The notes below the pieces were generated by a model. It had not been told where the DNA came from. It ran no database searches and saw nothing but the letters and a program-made list of their open reading frames with translations. DNA of 60,000 nt from Owenia fusiformis (lineage: Eukaryota; Annelida; Polychaeta; Sabellida; Oweniidae). Positions 45,733 to 55,806 of this stretch are shown one piece after another. The position numbers were made by a program, and so were the translations under genes. The DNA is taken from NCBI GenBank assembly GCA_903813345.2, contig CAIIXF020000007.1, forward strand, positions 2,921,730 to 2,981,729, read 5' to 3'. How positions within the stretch are numbered: position 1 is the stretch's first letter; the number at the start of each line of letters is the position of its first letter.

Positions 45733-46060
45733 TCTTATTTCCAAACAAAAATTTCTAAAACACACAATAAGAGACCGAGATATTAGTTCAATTTTTTTAA
45801 ACTGTTTATAATGAATTTATAGTCAGTTTTAATTTCAGAAAATAACCACGTTCTGACATTCTCATTGTTGGAAAATATCGAGTTGCGCCTTGCCCATAGT
45901 TGCGCCCTGCCCATAGTTGCGCCCTGCCCATAGTTGCGCCCTGTCCATAGTTGCGCCCTGCCCATAGTTGCGCCTTGCCCATAGTTGCGCCCTGCCCATA
46001 GTTGCGCCCCTGGGAGCCAATCCTCCTTGGATATCTAGTATATATGAAAAACCCAACTTG
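45733..46060. repeat. Dispersed repeat, copy 1, containing a 17-bp minisatellite
   Basis: Shares GGTCTTATTTCCAAACAAAAA, GAGATATTA, TAATGAATTTATA-TCAGT, TCAATGTTG-like and GGGAGC-AATC-TC-TTGGA words in order with 51970-52200. The 17-bp array occupies the position of unrelated sequence in the other copy. Confidence 0.7.
45882..46009. repeat. 17-bp tandem repeat, 7.5 copies
   Basis: The unit GTTGCGCCCTGCCCATA is repeated seven times, with three C/T variants, from 45882 to 46000. A partial copy runs to 46009. All three minus-strand frames remain open through the array. Confidence 0.95.
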
Positions 46061-48489
46061 AGACTTTTTAAAGCGGAATCTCAGATGATGAATTAATCCG
46101 AGAATGAGCATCATGATACTCATGTTAATTAAGTGCTTGCCTTAGAGAGCAAAGATTCTCGCTTTGTTCAATCTACTTTAGATGTTTCTCAAAAGCCTCA
46201 AGATACAATCAGCAGAATAGATCAGAATGGCAAAGAGCGTACGTCAAGTAAAGTAGGGTTAATGAACTCTATCGGCATAGACGTCCATCAATATTTACAA
46301 TTCAGCATTTTAATAACAACTCTAAGTCCTTGTATTGCAAAAGGAATACCCGCTTCGGAGATTGGTGCATATGGTTGTCGTACTGATTACCCCTCAATTA
46401 TAGTTGACAAGGTAGAGCTTGAAAACATCGATTGGCAACGAGGAAAATGCTATTGCTGGCAATTTGCTCACCCTCCACTGTTCTCTCGTTGTAATAGATT
46501 CCGTAGCATAGCAATAATAGGTAAAAATGGCCAAACAATATAATCCTTCTTATTCAAATTGTGCACAACCCATTTAGAAATTCATTCTTTCTATCTGATT
46601 GTTGAATATCAATGCGCTGATAAATGATTTCATCAATTTGTCAGCCATGGTGGTTCATTAAACGCAAATGGCCACAGCAGATTGATAGTGTACTTAACAC
46701 GTCTTGAGTTTGCAATGTTTCATTGCAGTTGTCCCATCTTGGAAGTCGGAATATGTAGACAAACACTTAAACATATTTTGTGACAACAACACAGTGGTGC
46801 GATCGTGTTGATGATTATAGTCTACGTAAATAATTCACAATTTTTTTTCTTCAAGATGGCGGTAAAGGTTGTGCAATTGTTTCCTTTCATCACTTGGTCT
46901 AGCTGTATTGATGATTTAGTAAACAATTTCACATTTTCTCAGTAGCTTTGATATCTGTGTTTATTCAGCGATGCAGAAAATGTACAATTTAATGAATTCT
47001 AAAACAAATATAAAATTACATTGAGAATTACGAAGAAAAGTTGTGTCAGTGTTTATTTTGGCATCAAAAATAGTAATTAATTGTTAAAGGAAATGATAGC
47101 CAGAAATACAACTCTTGTTGGATAAAGCCTTCCAACAGTGTGCCTTCCAACAGTGTGTAAAGTTGAGCGGACATCAAAATTAAGATAGGACAACAAAGAT
47201 CTACCAAAAATTCATGAGATCTTTACCAATATAGCAAAGTGACAGATGGAGTTTGTATTAATCAAAACGCACCTGTCGCCATTTTGGGAAAGTTTGTTAC
47301 TGTTACTATAGTCAGCGGATGTATTGACTCGGTGTTGACAGTGGGGATTGGTTTAATTCGAAGAAATAACTATTGCAACGCGATAATACCGCAATATTCT
47401 TCCGTGACTGGAATGACTACTATATATCGTCCGGTTATAAAACTTGTAAAAGGGATAGGGCGTATTGGAAAACACTATGGAACACTTAGTCTAAATTGAT
47501 AGAATTATGTATATCTTGAAAGGAACACTTGGTATTATCAATAAATATCACATATGTATATAACTGACAGCATAGTAGATGGGCGATGGACGAGACCTCA
47601 TGCAGGTATGAAGTTATTTTTTTCAAAAAATGAATTTTCGATAACAGTTCAACGTATGCATGAGGGTTCTTCCAGTGTATTCCGATATGCATGAAATGGA
47701 TTGATGGAACAATAAGGTCAAGATGGACCCAAGTAAATATAATAAAATATTATCGGTAACCAGATTACTACTCGAGGATTTTTGCTTTCTTTTCTATTCT
47801 ATTAAGTCGAACGAATGCAAAGGTTAATATTAAGTCCATAACTTACAGTTATAATTCTGATACTCATCACATCTCTCTACCTTCAACTAGAATATGTTAT
47901 CTAAGGTATTGTAGAGCAATTTATGGTTTCTTGATCAAAGATTGTTTAGCAGGCCCTATTGGAGATGGTGTTTATTTCACGGGTAAGGCAAAAACAACAA
48001 TGTAAAACCTGATGAAGTTTACAAGTGCTTGAACGTGACAGCTGAAGCCGTATTATAACATTTGTTAGTTCAAAAACTAATTTTGCGATGATACCCAGGG
48101 GATCCTAATTGTAATCAATACATTCCGTTTATAATAGTGTTGTACATTCATTTGCAAAACAATGCTTATTACTTTTAAGAAATAAGAGTTTGCAGATCAG
48201 TTAAACGCGAAGACTCTTTGACATAAATAATACACTATATAATATACTATATGAGAAATAGTACCCATTTTGACTTTTATTGCTTTATTTCCGAACAGAA
48301 GTAAGTTTAACTGAAAATTCTTATATTGATTTTTCTAAAAACATCCATCTTATTAAATAACTAACCAAAATATCATTAATAAGGATTTTTCTAAAAGCAA
48401 ATTATATTTTGTTTTATAAGTGTAAATCATAGATCTCTGTTAGTTGATCGAATTTGAATTGAGTAATGAATATAATTTCGTTTATTTCG
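46061..48489. other. No gene supported; two isolated open frames
   Basis: 46133-46543 (136 codons, GTG start) and 47239-47499 are open but have no recognisable domain, splice context or repeats. A 14-bp direct duplication (CTTCCAACAGTGTG) lies near 47128. A short dispersed word is at 47857. Confidence 0.35.
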
Positions 48490-48514
48490 GAGTTATGTTC
48501 CTAATGTTCCGCAT

Positions 48515-48830
48515 AATCACTCCATTGTTGAAACAATCATCTTATTGTAGTCAGACACAATCATTCCATTGTTAACACAATCATTTCATTGTAAACACGA
48601 TAGCCCTCTAAAGCTAACACAAACCACCTGATCGTACGCTATCATCCCATTGTGAACACAATCCTATTGTTAATATAATTATTCTATTATAAACACAAAC
48701 CATACCATTGTAAACGTGTCTTATTGTAAACAGACAATAATTTCATCGTGAACACAATTATTATTGTATACACAAACTATCCCATTGTAACCACGACCAT
48801 CCTATAGTTAATTTAAACATTACATTGCTA
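48515..48830. repeat. Degenerate ~20-bp minisatellite (CATTGTAAACACAATC type)
   Basis: More than a dozen degenerate copies of a unit close to CATTGTAAACACAATCATTC. Each unit contains the inverted words ATTGT and ACAAT. Confidence 0.8.
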
Positions 48831-49604
48831 ACTTAAAACATTTCCACAACAATTTTATACTAAATCCCCATGTTGCCCAAACAAAAATTAACATTTAGGT
48901 GATTTAGAACTACATGTATATGAGTACTATATCTATTATTTGAAAGCACAATTTTCGATTGCAATCATGAATTTTGGGACTTTGAAAATGTCTAGTAACA
49001 ATTAAATGGTCCCCAAAATGCTACTTATACATAATAAGCAGATCTTTAACTAATCTCTACATTTCTGGGGACAATTATATTCATACAAAATACTAAGTCC
49101 AACATTTTGAACTGGTGTCGAGGTATTGATAGTCGGATTGATTTGGGTTCTATTTTCAGCTTTACTTAGAATAATAATATTATTTGAATGAAAAAAATCG
49201 TAATTTACATGGGCTTTCAAGATGATATTTATATTGAGAAAATACTTTCATGGCCAATATGCTGTTCAGAATCACGTTTCTTTGTATGTTATATCCTGTG
49301 GGAGCACAACAAAAGAGAAGTGTTTTCATGATTTATTCATGCCACCCACTCTTGTTTACTTATCAGAAGGGTATAGGATGTTTGCGGGCTCATGTCCTCG
49401 CGATCGTACGTGGTGCTTCTTTTTATTCAATAGACATGTTGAATAGAATTGGATTATTAAAATCCGATGTTCACCTTAAATCAAATCAACACTAAAGTTT
49501 TTATTGTTGAGTTGAATGGTGATCAGATTTACTTCAAACCTAATACCATATAGAACACAGAGTTAATCTAATTAAACTTAAAAGAGGTTTTCATTTGTTT
49601 TGCA
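48831..49604 (+). other. Upstream region or 5' intron of the GPCR gene
   Basis: AT-rich, ending in a good acceptor (TTTGTTTTGCAG at 49593-49604) that suggests a 5' UTR intron before the GPCR coding exon. Short open frames here (49222-49495) are not supported. Confidence 0.5.
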
Positions 49605-49656
49605 GGATAATAGAGTAGAGTGACAACTACATTACAATAATTAGAGAATTCGTAGA

Positions 49657-50835
49657 ATGACAATGGATCCAACGTCTATGGATGCCTTGCGACAAGACAC
49701 ATCCAGTAGTATGGGCGACACTTACAACCTCACAACTGGCTTAAACTTAACAAACGCTTCAACTTGCAACTACAAGCCAAAGCAGTATGATCCCGGTTAC
49801 CTGTTTTTCAGAGTCTTTTTGGATGTATTTGTGACAGGATTTCTTTGCCTATTCGGCATCGTTGGAAACTGCATTTCAGTGATTGTATTACATAAGGATA
49901 ATGTTACAGCCAAAACCACTAGATTATTGTTGCAGTCTTTAGCTATCGCGGACTCGCTTTGTCTCACAACGTCATTTATTAGCCAGAGTTTACGTGGAAT
50001 TTGGCGTTATACAGACTGGTTCGATCCATTTTCTGGCAACTACCCATATATGTATCGTTATGTTTGGGCATTCTCGGCGATGACAGGACTTTTTGCTATT
50101 TTATCTGTCGTCTTGGTGACTACTGAGCGATATATGGCTATTTGCTATCCCCTCCAAGTCCGAGATTGGTGTACTCTCACCAGAGTAAGAATCGCCATAG
50201 TCTCAGTCGCTATTTTCACGGTTCTGTTCAATCTCCCAAGGTTCTTCGACAAGAATCCAATAACATACGATGACTGTTCTAAATCATTCAAAATAGCTGG
50301 CTTCGCGGAGTATCTAGAGATCAATGGAAAGATCTACGCCTACTTATATGTTACAGTTCTACATTACTTGGTGAACTTTATTATCCCACTCTGTCTCTTG
50401 ATGACGTTCAACATCAGGATCATCCGGGACCTTCGAGAGAGTCACTATAGAACGAAGGAGAGACTGAAAAATCTAGAATCGGCTTCAGGATTATTAAAGA
50501 AAAGATCAAAACAAGAAAGTAGTACGACATTTATGTTGGCGTGCATCGTGTGCGTGTTTATCATCTGCCAAACGCCAGCGTTTGCGATCAGCTTGGTTTA
50601 TACGTTGCACGCCCACGGAGTCCAGATGCCAGATCGCAACTTGATGCGATATTTCTACTCTATTGGCGCTACGTTAACAACATTCAATTCCGCGATCAAT
50701 TTTATAATTTATTGTTTGGTATCTAAATTATTTAGAACCATTCTTTACAGGACATTCTGTAAATGGTGCTATAAAAGACCGAACGACGCTAATTCTGAAT
50801 TCCAATCCATGATGACCTCAGAAACACCTTTGTAA
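49657..50835 (+). CDS. Rhodopsin-class peptide GPCR, FMRFamide-receptor-like
   Basis: A 392-residue seven-helix receptor in one uninterrupted coding exon; the exon itself starts at 49605 after TTTTGCAG. The extracellular N-terminus has three sequons (N24, N30, N33). Helix positions are roughly 52-78, 88-110, 133-156, 174-195, 226-252, 291-314 and 333-356. Class A landmarks: G-x-x-GN (N71), LAIAD (D99), ERY in place of DRY (157-159), P244, CQTP in place of CWxP (304-307), and NSAIN-FIIY (344-352) in place of NPxxY. A basic third loop (TKERLKNLE, KKRSKQ) suits G-protein coupling, and Cys368/Cys371 could be palmitoylated. The overall pattern (CQTP, LNSxxNF-x-IY) is that of invertebrate FMRFamide-type neuropeptide receptors, a group expanded in lophotrochozoans; the ligand is not determined. 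The ATG at 49657 gives the longest frame. No stops or frameshifts, so it looks functional. Confidence 0.92.
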   Translation: MTMDPTSMDALRQDTSSSMGDTYNLTTGLNLTNASTCNYKPKQYDPGYLFFRVFLDVFVTGFLCLFGIVGNCISVIVLHKDNVTAKTTRLLLQSLAIADSLCLTTSFISQSLRGIWRYTDWFDPFSGNYPYMYRYVWAFSAMTGLFAILSVVLVTTERYMAICYPLQVRDWCTLTRVRIAIVSVAIFTVLFNLPRFFDKNPITYDDCSKSFKIAGFAEYLEINGKIYAYLYVTVLHYLVNFIIPLCLLMTFNIRIIRDLRESHYRTKERLKNLESASGLLKKRSKQESSTTFMLACIVCVFIICQTPAFAISLVYTLHAHGVQMPDRNLMRYFYSIGATLTTFNSAINFIIYCLVSKLFRTILYRTFCKWCYKRPNDANSEFQSMMTSETPL

Positions 50836-50897
50836 TTGTTGTAATTGTTCGGTGCAACTTATATTGTGTTATATGGATTCATGATGTTCTTTTAGGA

Positions 50898-50903
50898 AAT
50901 AAA
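50898..50903 (+). terminator. Poly(A) signal AATAAA after the GPCR
   Basis: 63 bp beyond the stop codon. A second hexamer at 51445-51450 would give a longer UTR. Confidence 0.55.
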
Positions 50904-51969
50904 TGTCATCGTAATTCATGCTGTCTGTAAACAATGCAAACTGTTAATTAAAGTTGATCAAGCATTAATCAATAGACACTTTATCTTCACAGTATGGGGA
51001 GTGAACGCCATGGTGACTTAATAGCCCAATTACACTACACGCGGCATTCCAAGACGTCTTGGCTTTAAACGTATTAGAAAAATTATGTTGAGTTTGCACC
51101 ACCATTTTCAAGACGTCTTACGAAATATGATTGAGTTTACAGAGTTTACAGTTTAGAGATATGTAGGTATACATGTAAAATTAAAAATTAATTAAGTAAT
51201 GGTTGAAGGACGGTTCAGTTAATATAGCTATTCCTTTCCCGCTTCTATACTGTGTACTAAAGAATGCATCGGTTTCACAAAAATATGTCCTAAAGACAGC
51301 ATTGTCAAAAGCATGAAAGAAAGCATAATTAATTTTGTCACAGTTTCTCGTCATTTACCGTATCCATATAGTAATAGTCCGATCTTTTTTACATGGTTGT
51401 TCCGTTTATTCAGCAACTATATATTGTTGTGACTGAACTTTGTCAATAAAAGAAATATTTTGATCTCTTCTTGAGTGTTTTGAATTTTTTGTAAATAAGT
51501 AATAAGACCAAAAACTCTCATTCAAAATCTGATGTGAAAAAATGGCGACTGTCTAATTTTGAATTTCGTAATCACGACATATTTCAAGATCGGCCGGGCT
51601 TATTCAATGCCAGTTTGTTTAAGACTCGGGGCTACACATATCAATTCTCCTTCTTGAAAACTAGTTGTGATCAAACACAGACTTACTAATTGAGAGTATA
51701 TAAATAATTTGAAAATAATCGAACATACGCTCTGCTTTACGAACCAAATTGTATTTCGAATCGCTGTATAAAACCAAGTTACCCGTTGCAATGTTATTAA
51801 CTACAAGTAATGGAAAGTAAGATACAATTTTATCAAAACAAATCCCATTTCCAATTCAAGATACTCATCTATAGTAATCAAAGAACAATGAGCTCCTAGG
51901 GTTCAAACTCAATATTTTGCCATATATGGAGTTTTGTCGTCCAACATTCAAGATCAAACAGCAGCCATG
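50904..51969. other. Possible long GPCR 3' UTR, then intergenic
   Basis: Contains two AAGACGTCTT palindromes (near 51051 and 51109) and the distal AATAAA at 51445. No further gene. Confidence 0.45.
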
Positions 51970-52200
51970 GGTCTTATTTCCAAACAAAAATCAAAATCCA
52001 CGAGAAGTGATCAAGATATTATTAGTTGAAATATTATGGATCGCTGATTATGAATTTATAATCAGTATAACTAGAAAGTTAAAATATCAGTAAACAAAGA
52101 CATTAATTTTCAATGTTGTCGTAGAAATCAGCACACATTGATAGGAGATTAAAACATCAAGAAGAAACTCAGGGGAGCTAATCTTCTTTGGACATCATTG
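51970..52200. repeat. Dispersed repeat, copy 2
   Basis: Counterpart of 45733-46060 (GGTCTTATTTCCAAACAAAAA, ATGAATTTATAATCAGT, GGGGAGCTAATCTTCTTTGGA), without the 17-bp array. Confidence 0.7.
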
Positions 52201-53075
52201 ACAACATCATAAAAATCAGAAATCGTTTGAAACTACTAATATAGGCACTATAAGCTTTCCAGCGGTACCACATTCGAGAATATGTTGCAATTGTACATTA
52301 AACTTTTTTTGGACCTCCCATTCTGCCCGCCTCATATAGTCAACATCCAATGTCCCCACTTCCAAAATATTGAATCATAACACTGCGTATAATTGTATTA
52401 ACAAAATGAATATTTGACATTTTGGGAACAAATGATATTTAAATTGTACTTATTCCCAAAATGATCATATCCGTGTAAAAATGTCAGGACTACTTATTGT
52501 AATTGAGGCCTTCACTTGAACTGCGCGTATATTCTGATCATTGTAACATTTTTAATTTTCAGAATAATAAAATATCAATCCAACTCTAAGAACACCAAAT
52601 TGTTTGAAATTATACGTCCAACGCCATTCCACCTTTAAAGATTATAGATCAGTCGATGTTGATGTATAATCTAAGTTAACATACAATGAGAAAAACAAGA
52701 TCGTACTCTATTTTAAGATGATAATTTGACAATATTTTGAATAGCGAGACAGGGTTAGAACTCGCAAACGGTACAGAAAATCACTAGAGGTAAACGTCAA
52801 GAGATAACCACTGGCGGATCTGAGAGGGAGGCAGGGGCCTCCAGACAAATTATAGACATATTTCGACCCGAAAGCCGGAAGTGTTTTGAACATTACAGAT
52901 TCTGAAGAACACATTCCGGTGGCATACCGTGGACTCTAAAATAGCTAGCATATATGATATGAACAAAACTAATACATTATCAAGTAGTGTGTATCTTCGT
53001 TTTTATGAAACCTATTATTAGCTGGCCATTATAATCTCCCAAAGTTACCGTGTACCCAGTTATCACGTAACCTTC
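52201..53075. other. Intergenic; one fragment of a TGGCGGATC repeat
   Basis: No gene. CACTGGCGGATCTGAG at 52810 resembles one end of the elements at 29888 and 57331 but has no partner. Confidence 0.45.
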
Positions 53076-53459
53076 CCTACCACTGGGGATGAACTGGAAA
53101 CGAGGGAGGTTTTGCCTCGTATCAAAATGGCGGCGCGTGAAAAAATTTCATTCGGTAAGATTTTTGTTTTTTACAATTTTCGTGCTTTTATCCTTCAAAT
53201 TAAAACTTAATATTTGGCAAGTAAATAGTTCATAAGTTCCGGTTTTATAATATGATTACAAATTAGAAATCAATACTGGCATTGCTGAGATATTTATATA
53301 TCAATTCTCTCACTTAGGAAACGAGGCATGTTTCTCAAGGAAACGAGGCAGCTATATAGCATTCTTAAGAATGAAACGAGGCAACCATATTTAATTAAAA
53401 ATGGACTTCGAACCAAGTTATAAACATTGCAAAAGTCAGTGTACGGAGCCCGATGCAAT

Positions 53460-54180
53460 ATTGGACGTAAACATAAAACCAATGCTGACTGCATCCTTTT
53501 AATTCAATGTACCAAAAAGCCAAATTACTCCTCTTTGCAATGGAATATCATTCATTCACAGGGAGTCATCTATGGCCGAATAATCATTACTTTTGCAAAG
53601 TGGGGCAAAATTCAGCTCAGACATTGCAAAAGTCAGTACAAGGGGCATAGGGGCTATTGGAAGAAGGTGTGACAGGTATGGCATAGACAGTAAAGTGTTC
53701 ATACTCATACTCTTGCAAGAATATATCCTATACCCCTCCAAATTGCCACCACTTCCTTGCACATAAAGATGCGCTCATCTGTCCACGTCATGCATGGTTC
53801 AGCCCTGAATCATGTGTGGGTTAAAGCAAAGAAAAGCAGCCCATGGGCAAATCTTTCTCGAGATTTTGCAATATCTGGTGGAGGAATTGTGAGCACAGAT
53901 GCTCCTGAGATAGCTCCAAAAGAAAAAGTCACAACAATTAAAGTCAGGGGAACTTCCATTGGCACTTAGTCCTTGCACTGATTTTTTCAATATCTAAAAC
54001 TTGGCGCAGAGCCGATTTTGACCCACTGTGCAAATGGAAGGATTTCTTACCCAACCATTACCACGTGTGAATGAATGACATATCATTGCAAAGAGGAGAG
54101 ACATGGCTTTATGGTACATTAAATGAAATTGATGTAGTCATTACTAGTTTTTTTATACGCCCTGTATAGTTCTTTTGAAT
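53460..54180. mobile_element. Nested Tc1/mariner-like inverted-repeat element
   Basis: Words GCATCCTTTTAATTCAATGTACC and CTCCTCTTTGCAATGGAATAT near 53490-53555 are inverted at 54065-54145. The right end runs to TTATACGCCCTGTATAG near 54175, an end like CTATACAGGGCG. The left tip is degraded. Short open frames inside (53427-53672, 53757-53969) are not recognised. Confidence 0.6.
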
Positions 54181-54286
54181 TTCTGCTTTAGTCTTGGCCA
54201 TATTCTGCAACAAATTGTGAATTCCCGGGTTAGTTACCACTATTAAGACAGAAATAAAACAAGTATTAAGCGACGTTATCAAAAGC

Positions 54287-55190
54287 AACGTACCTTAATT
54301 TATATAAAACTCAAGTCGTATTTGATTTGGGAAAAAAGTTGACATCATGTTTTAACAATGACCAATTAAGTTGTTTTTTTTAGAATACCTTTCAACCGAA
54401 TCGGGATATCCTAGATCTTTGATCAACCAGCTTTGCTTAGGCAAAAGATACAGGTGTTGTATATTATTTAGGGATTATTAGGGATTATTAGGAAGAAATC
54501 CGTTTTCCTTTGACTGCAAATAAAGTATGTCGTATCATGAGATCACGTGATGATCTCCTCCACTTGAGTTAGCAGCATTTATTGCTGAGTTATCAACTTA
54601 TTTCGCACTTTCCGTAACGTACCTTATTGCAACGTACATGAGGAAAACTCATTACATGTTCCAATAAAGCAATACAACAGAGCGAACAAAGGTAATGAGC
54701 ACATTGTATTGAATGTCCGCCTTGTCATATTCAAGAATTTATTTACTAATTCCATCAAGATATTACAAAATGTTGGGAAATGTTGTAACGTACCTTAAAA
54801 TCCTTATCTTTTGAATTGAAAAATGACACCTTTATGACCTATAACTTTTGTTCTGGATAGAATACAGTTTTTAAACTTTGCATGCATTTTGATAAATCAT
54901 TTTCTGATAAGATATCACTCTGGGTTAAACATTTAAGTGATTCGTGCATTCTCTAGAAATTGAAATATCTAAAGTGGTATTTTAGAAAAAAAACTGGCGA
55001 CATGGGTTCCGGGCATCTGATTATTACGTTGGAAAGGATTGAATTACTCGAAACGTTGGTAAAATACAGTAAATACCCACAGGTATTTTTTCAGGAAGTT
55101 TGGATGTGTTCTAAAATCTATAACTACTTCAGTCATGTCAGTTGTGCTTATAAAACACCACTATGCACTCTGGCGACATAACGTACCTGA
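54287..55190. repeat. Interspersed 11-mer AACGTACCTTA
   Basis: AACGTACCTTA(A) at 54287, 54616 and 54787, with AACGTACCTGA at 55180 and AACGTACATGA at 54631, all inside the 2.7-kb transposon. On the minus strand each reads TAAGGTACGTT, close to a splice-donor consensus. Confidence 0.6.
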
Positions 55191-55806
55191 ACAAATTCTC
55201 ACTTACTACCGAACAATTAAAATTTGCTGTTTGGTGGTTGTACAAGTGGGTATTGGTCCTAAGTAGATGTTCTTAAAAAGTTTCTATATATATCTATTAA
55301 CGCTTGAGAAAAAAAACCTTGGCGACACGAATGTCTGCTTATATACATGTATGGAATGACTGTTATGAACAATATGGTTATTCTTTTTAACTCTTACATA
55401 TATAATCATGTATATCGTGTAAAACGTAATCGGTCGTATGTGACCAGAACGGTGGAAATAAGATCATTAAATGTAGACACTATCACAGAAAGAATAGTTG
55501 CCTCGTTGCAAGTCAAACATTGCCTCGTTTCATTGTTACAAAATGTAGACAGGTGCCTCGTTTCCTAAGTGAGAGAATTGAAATGTAAATATCTCAGCAA
55601 TGTCTGTATTGATTTCTAATTTGCAATCATATTATAAAACCGGAACTTATAAACTATTTACTTGCAAAATATTAAGTTTTAATTTGAAGGATAAAAGCAC
55701 GAAAATTGTAAAAAACAAAAACCTTACCGAATGAAATTTTTTCACGCGCCGCCATTTTGATACGAGGCAAAACCTCCCTCGTTTCCAGTTCATCCCCAGT
55801 GCCTAC

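Larger units (their letters stand above)
53081..55801. mobile_element. 2.7-kb transposon with ~330-bp inverted ends and 5-bp target duplication CCTAC
   Basis: Begins CACTGGGGATGAACTGGAAA at 53081 and ends with its complement at 55801. The arms pair for about 300 bp. The perfect duplication CCTAC lies at 53076-53080 and 55802-55806. Each arm carries three copies of AACGAGGCA near its inner edge, like transposase binding sites. Each arm also carries an inward-pointing ATGGCGGCGCG start with a GTAAGA donor. The 2-kb interior has no recognisable transposase. CAC ends and a 5-bp duplication suggest a non-autonomous Transib/RAG-like element; a CMC-type element is the alternative. Confidence 0.85.

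Noticed and set aside
45806-46123. Minus-strand open frames with YGQGATMGRAQLW repeats
   Set aside because: Explained by the 17-bp tandem repeat, which lacks stops in every minus-strand frame.
46133-46543. 136-codon open frame starting at GTG
   Set aside because: Long for this base composition, but there is no recognisable domain, no acceptor or donor at the ends, no ATG near the start, and no repeated context. Left open rather than called.
47239-47499. 86-codon open frame
   Set aside because: Composition is plausible but no domain, splice context or neighbour supports it.
53427-53969. Open frames inside the 2.7-kb transposon
   Set aside because: They overlap inverted-repeat sequence of a nested element and show no transposase motifs.
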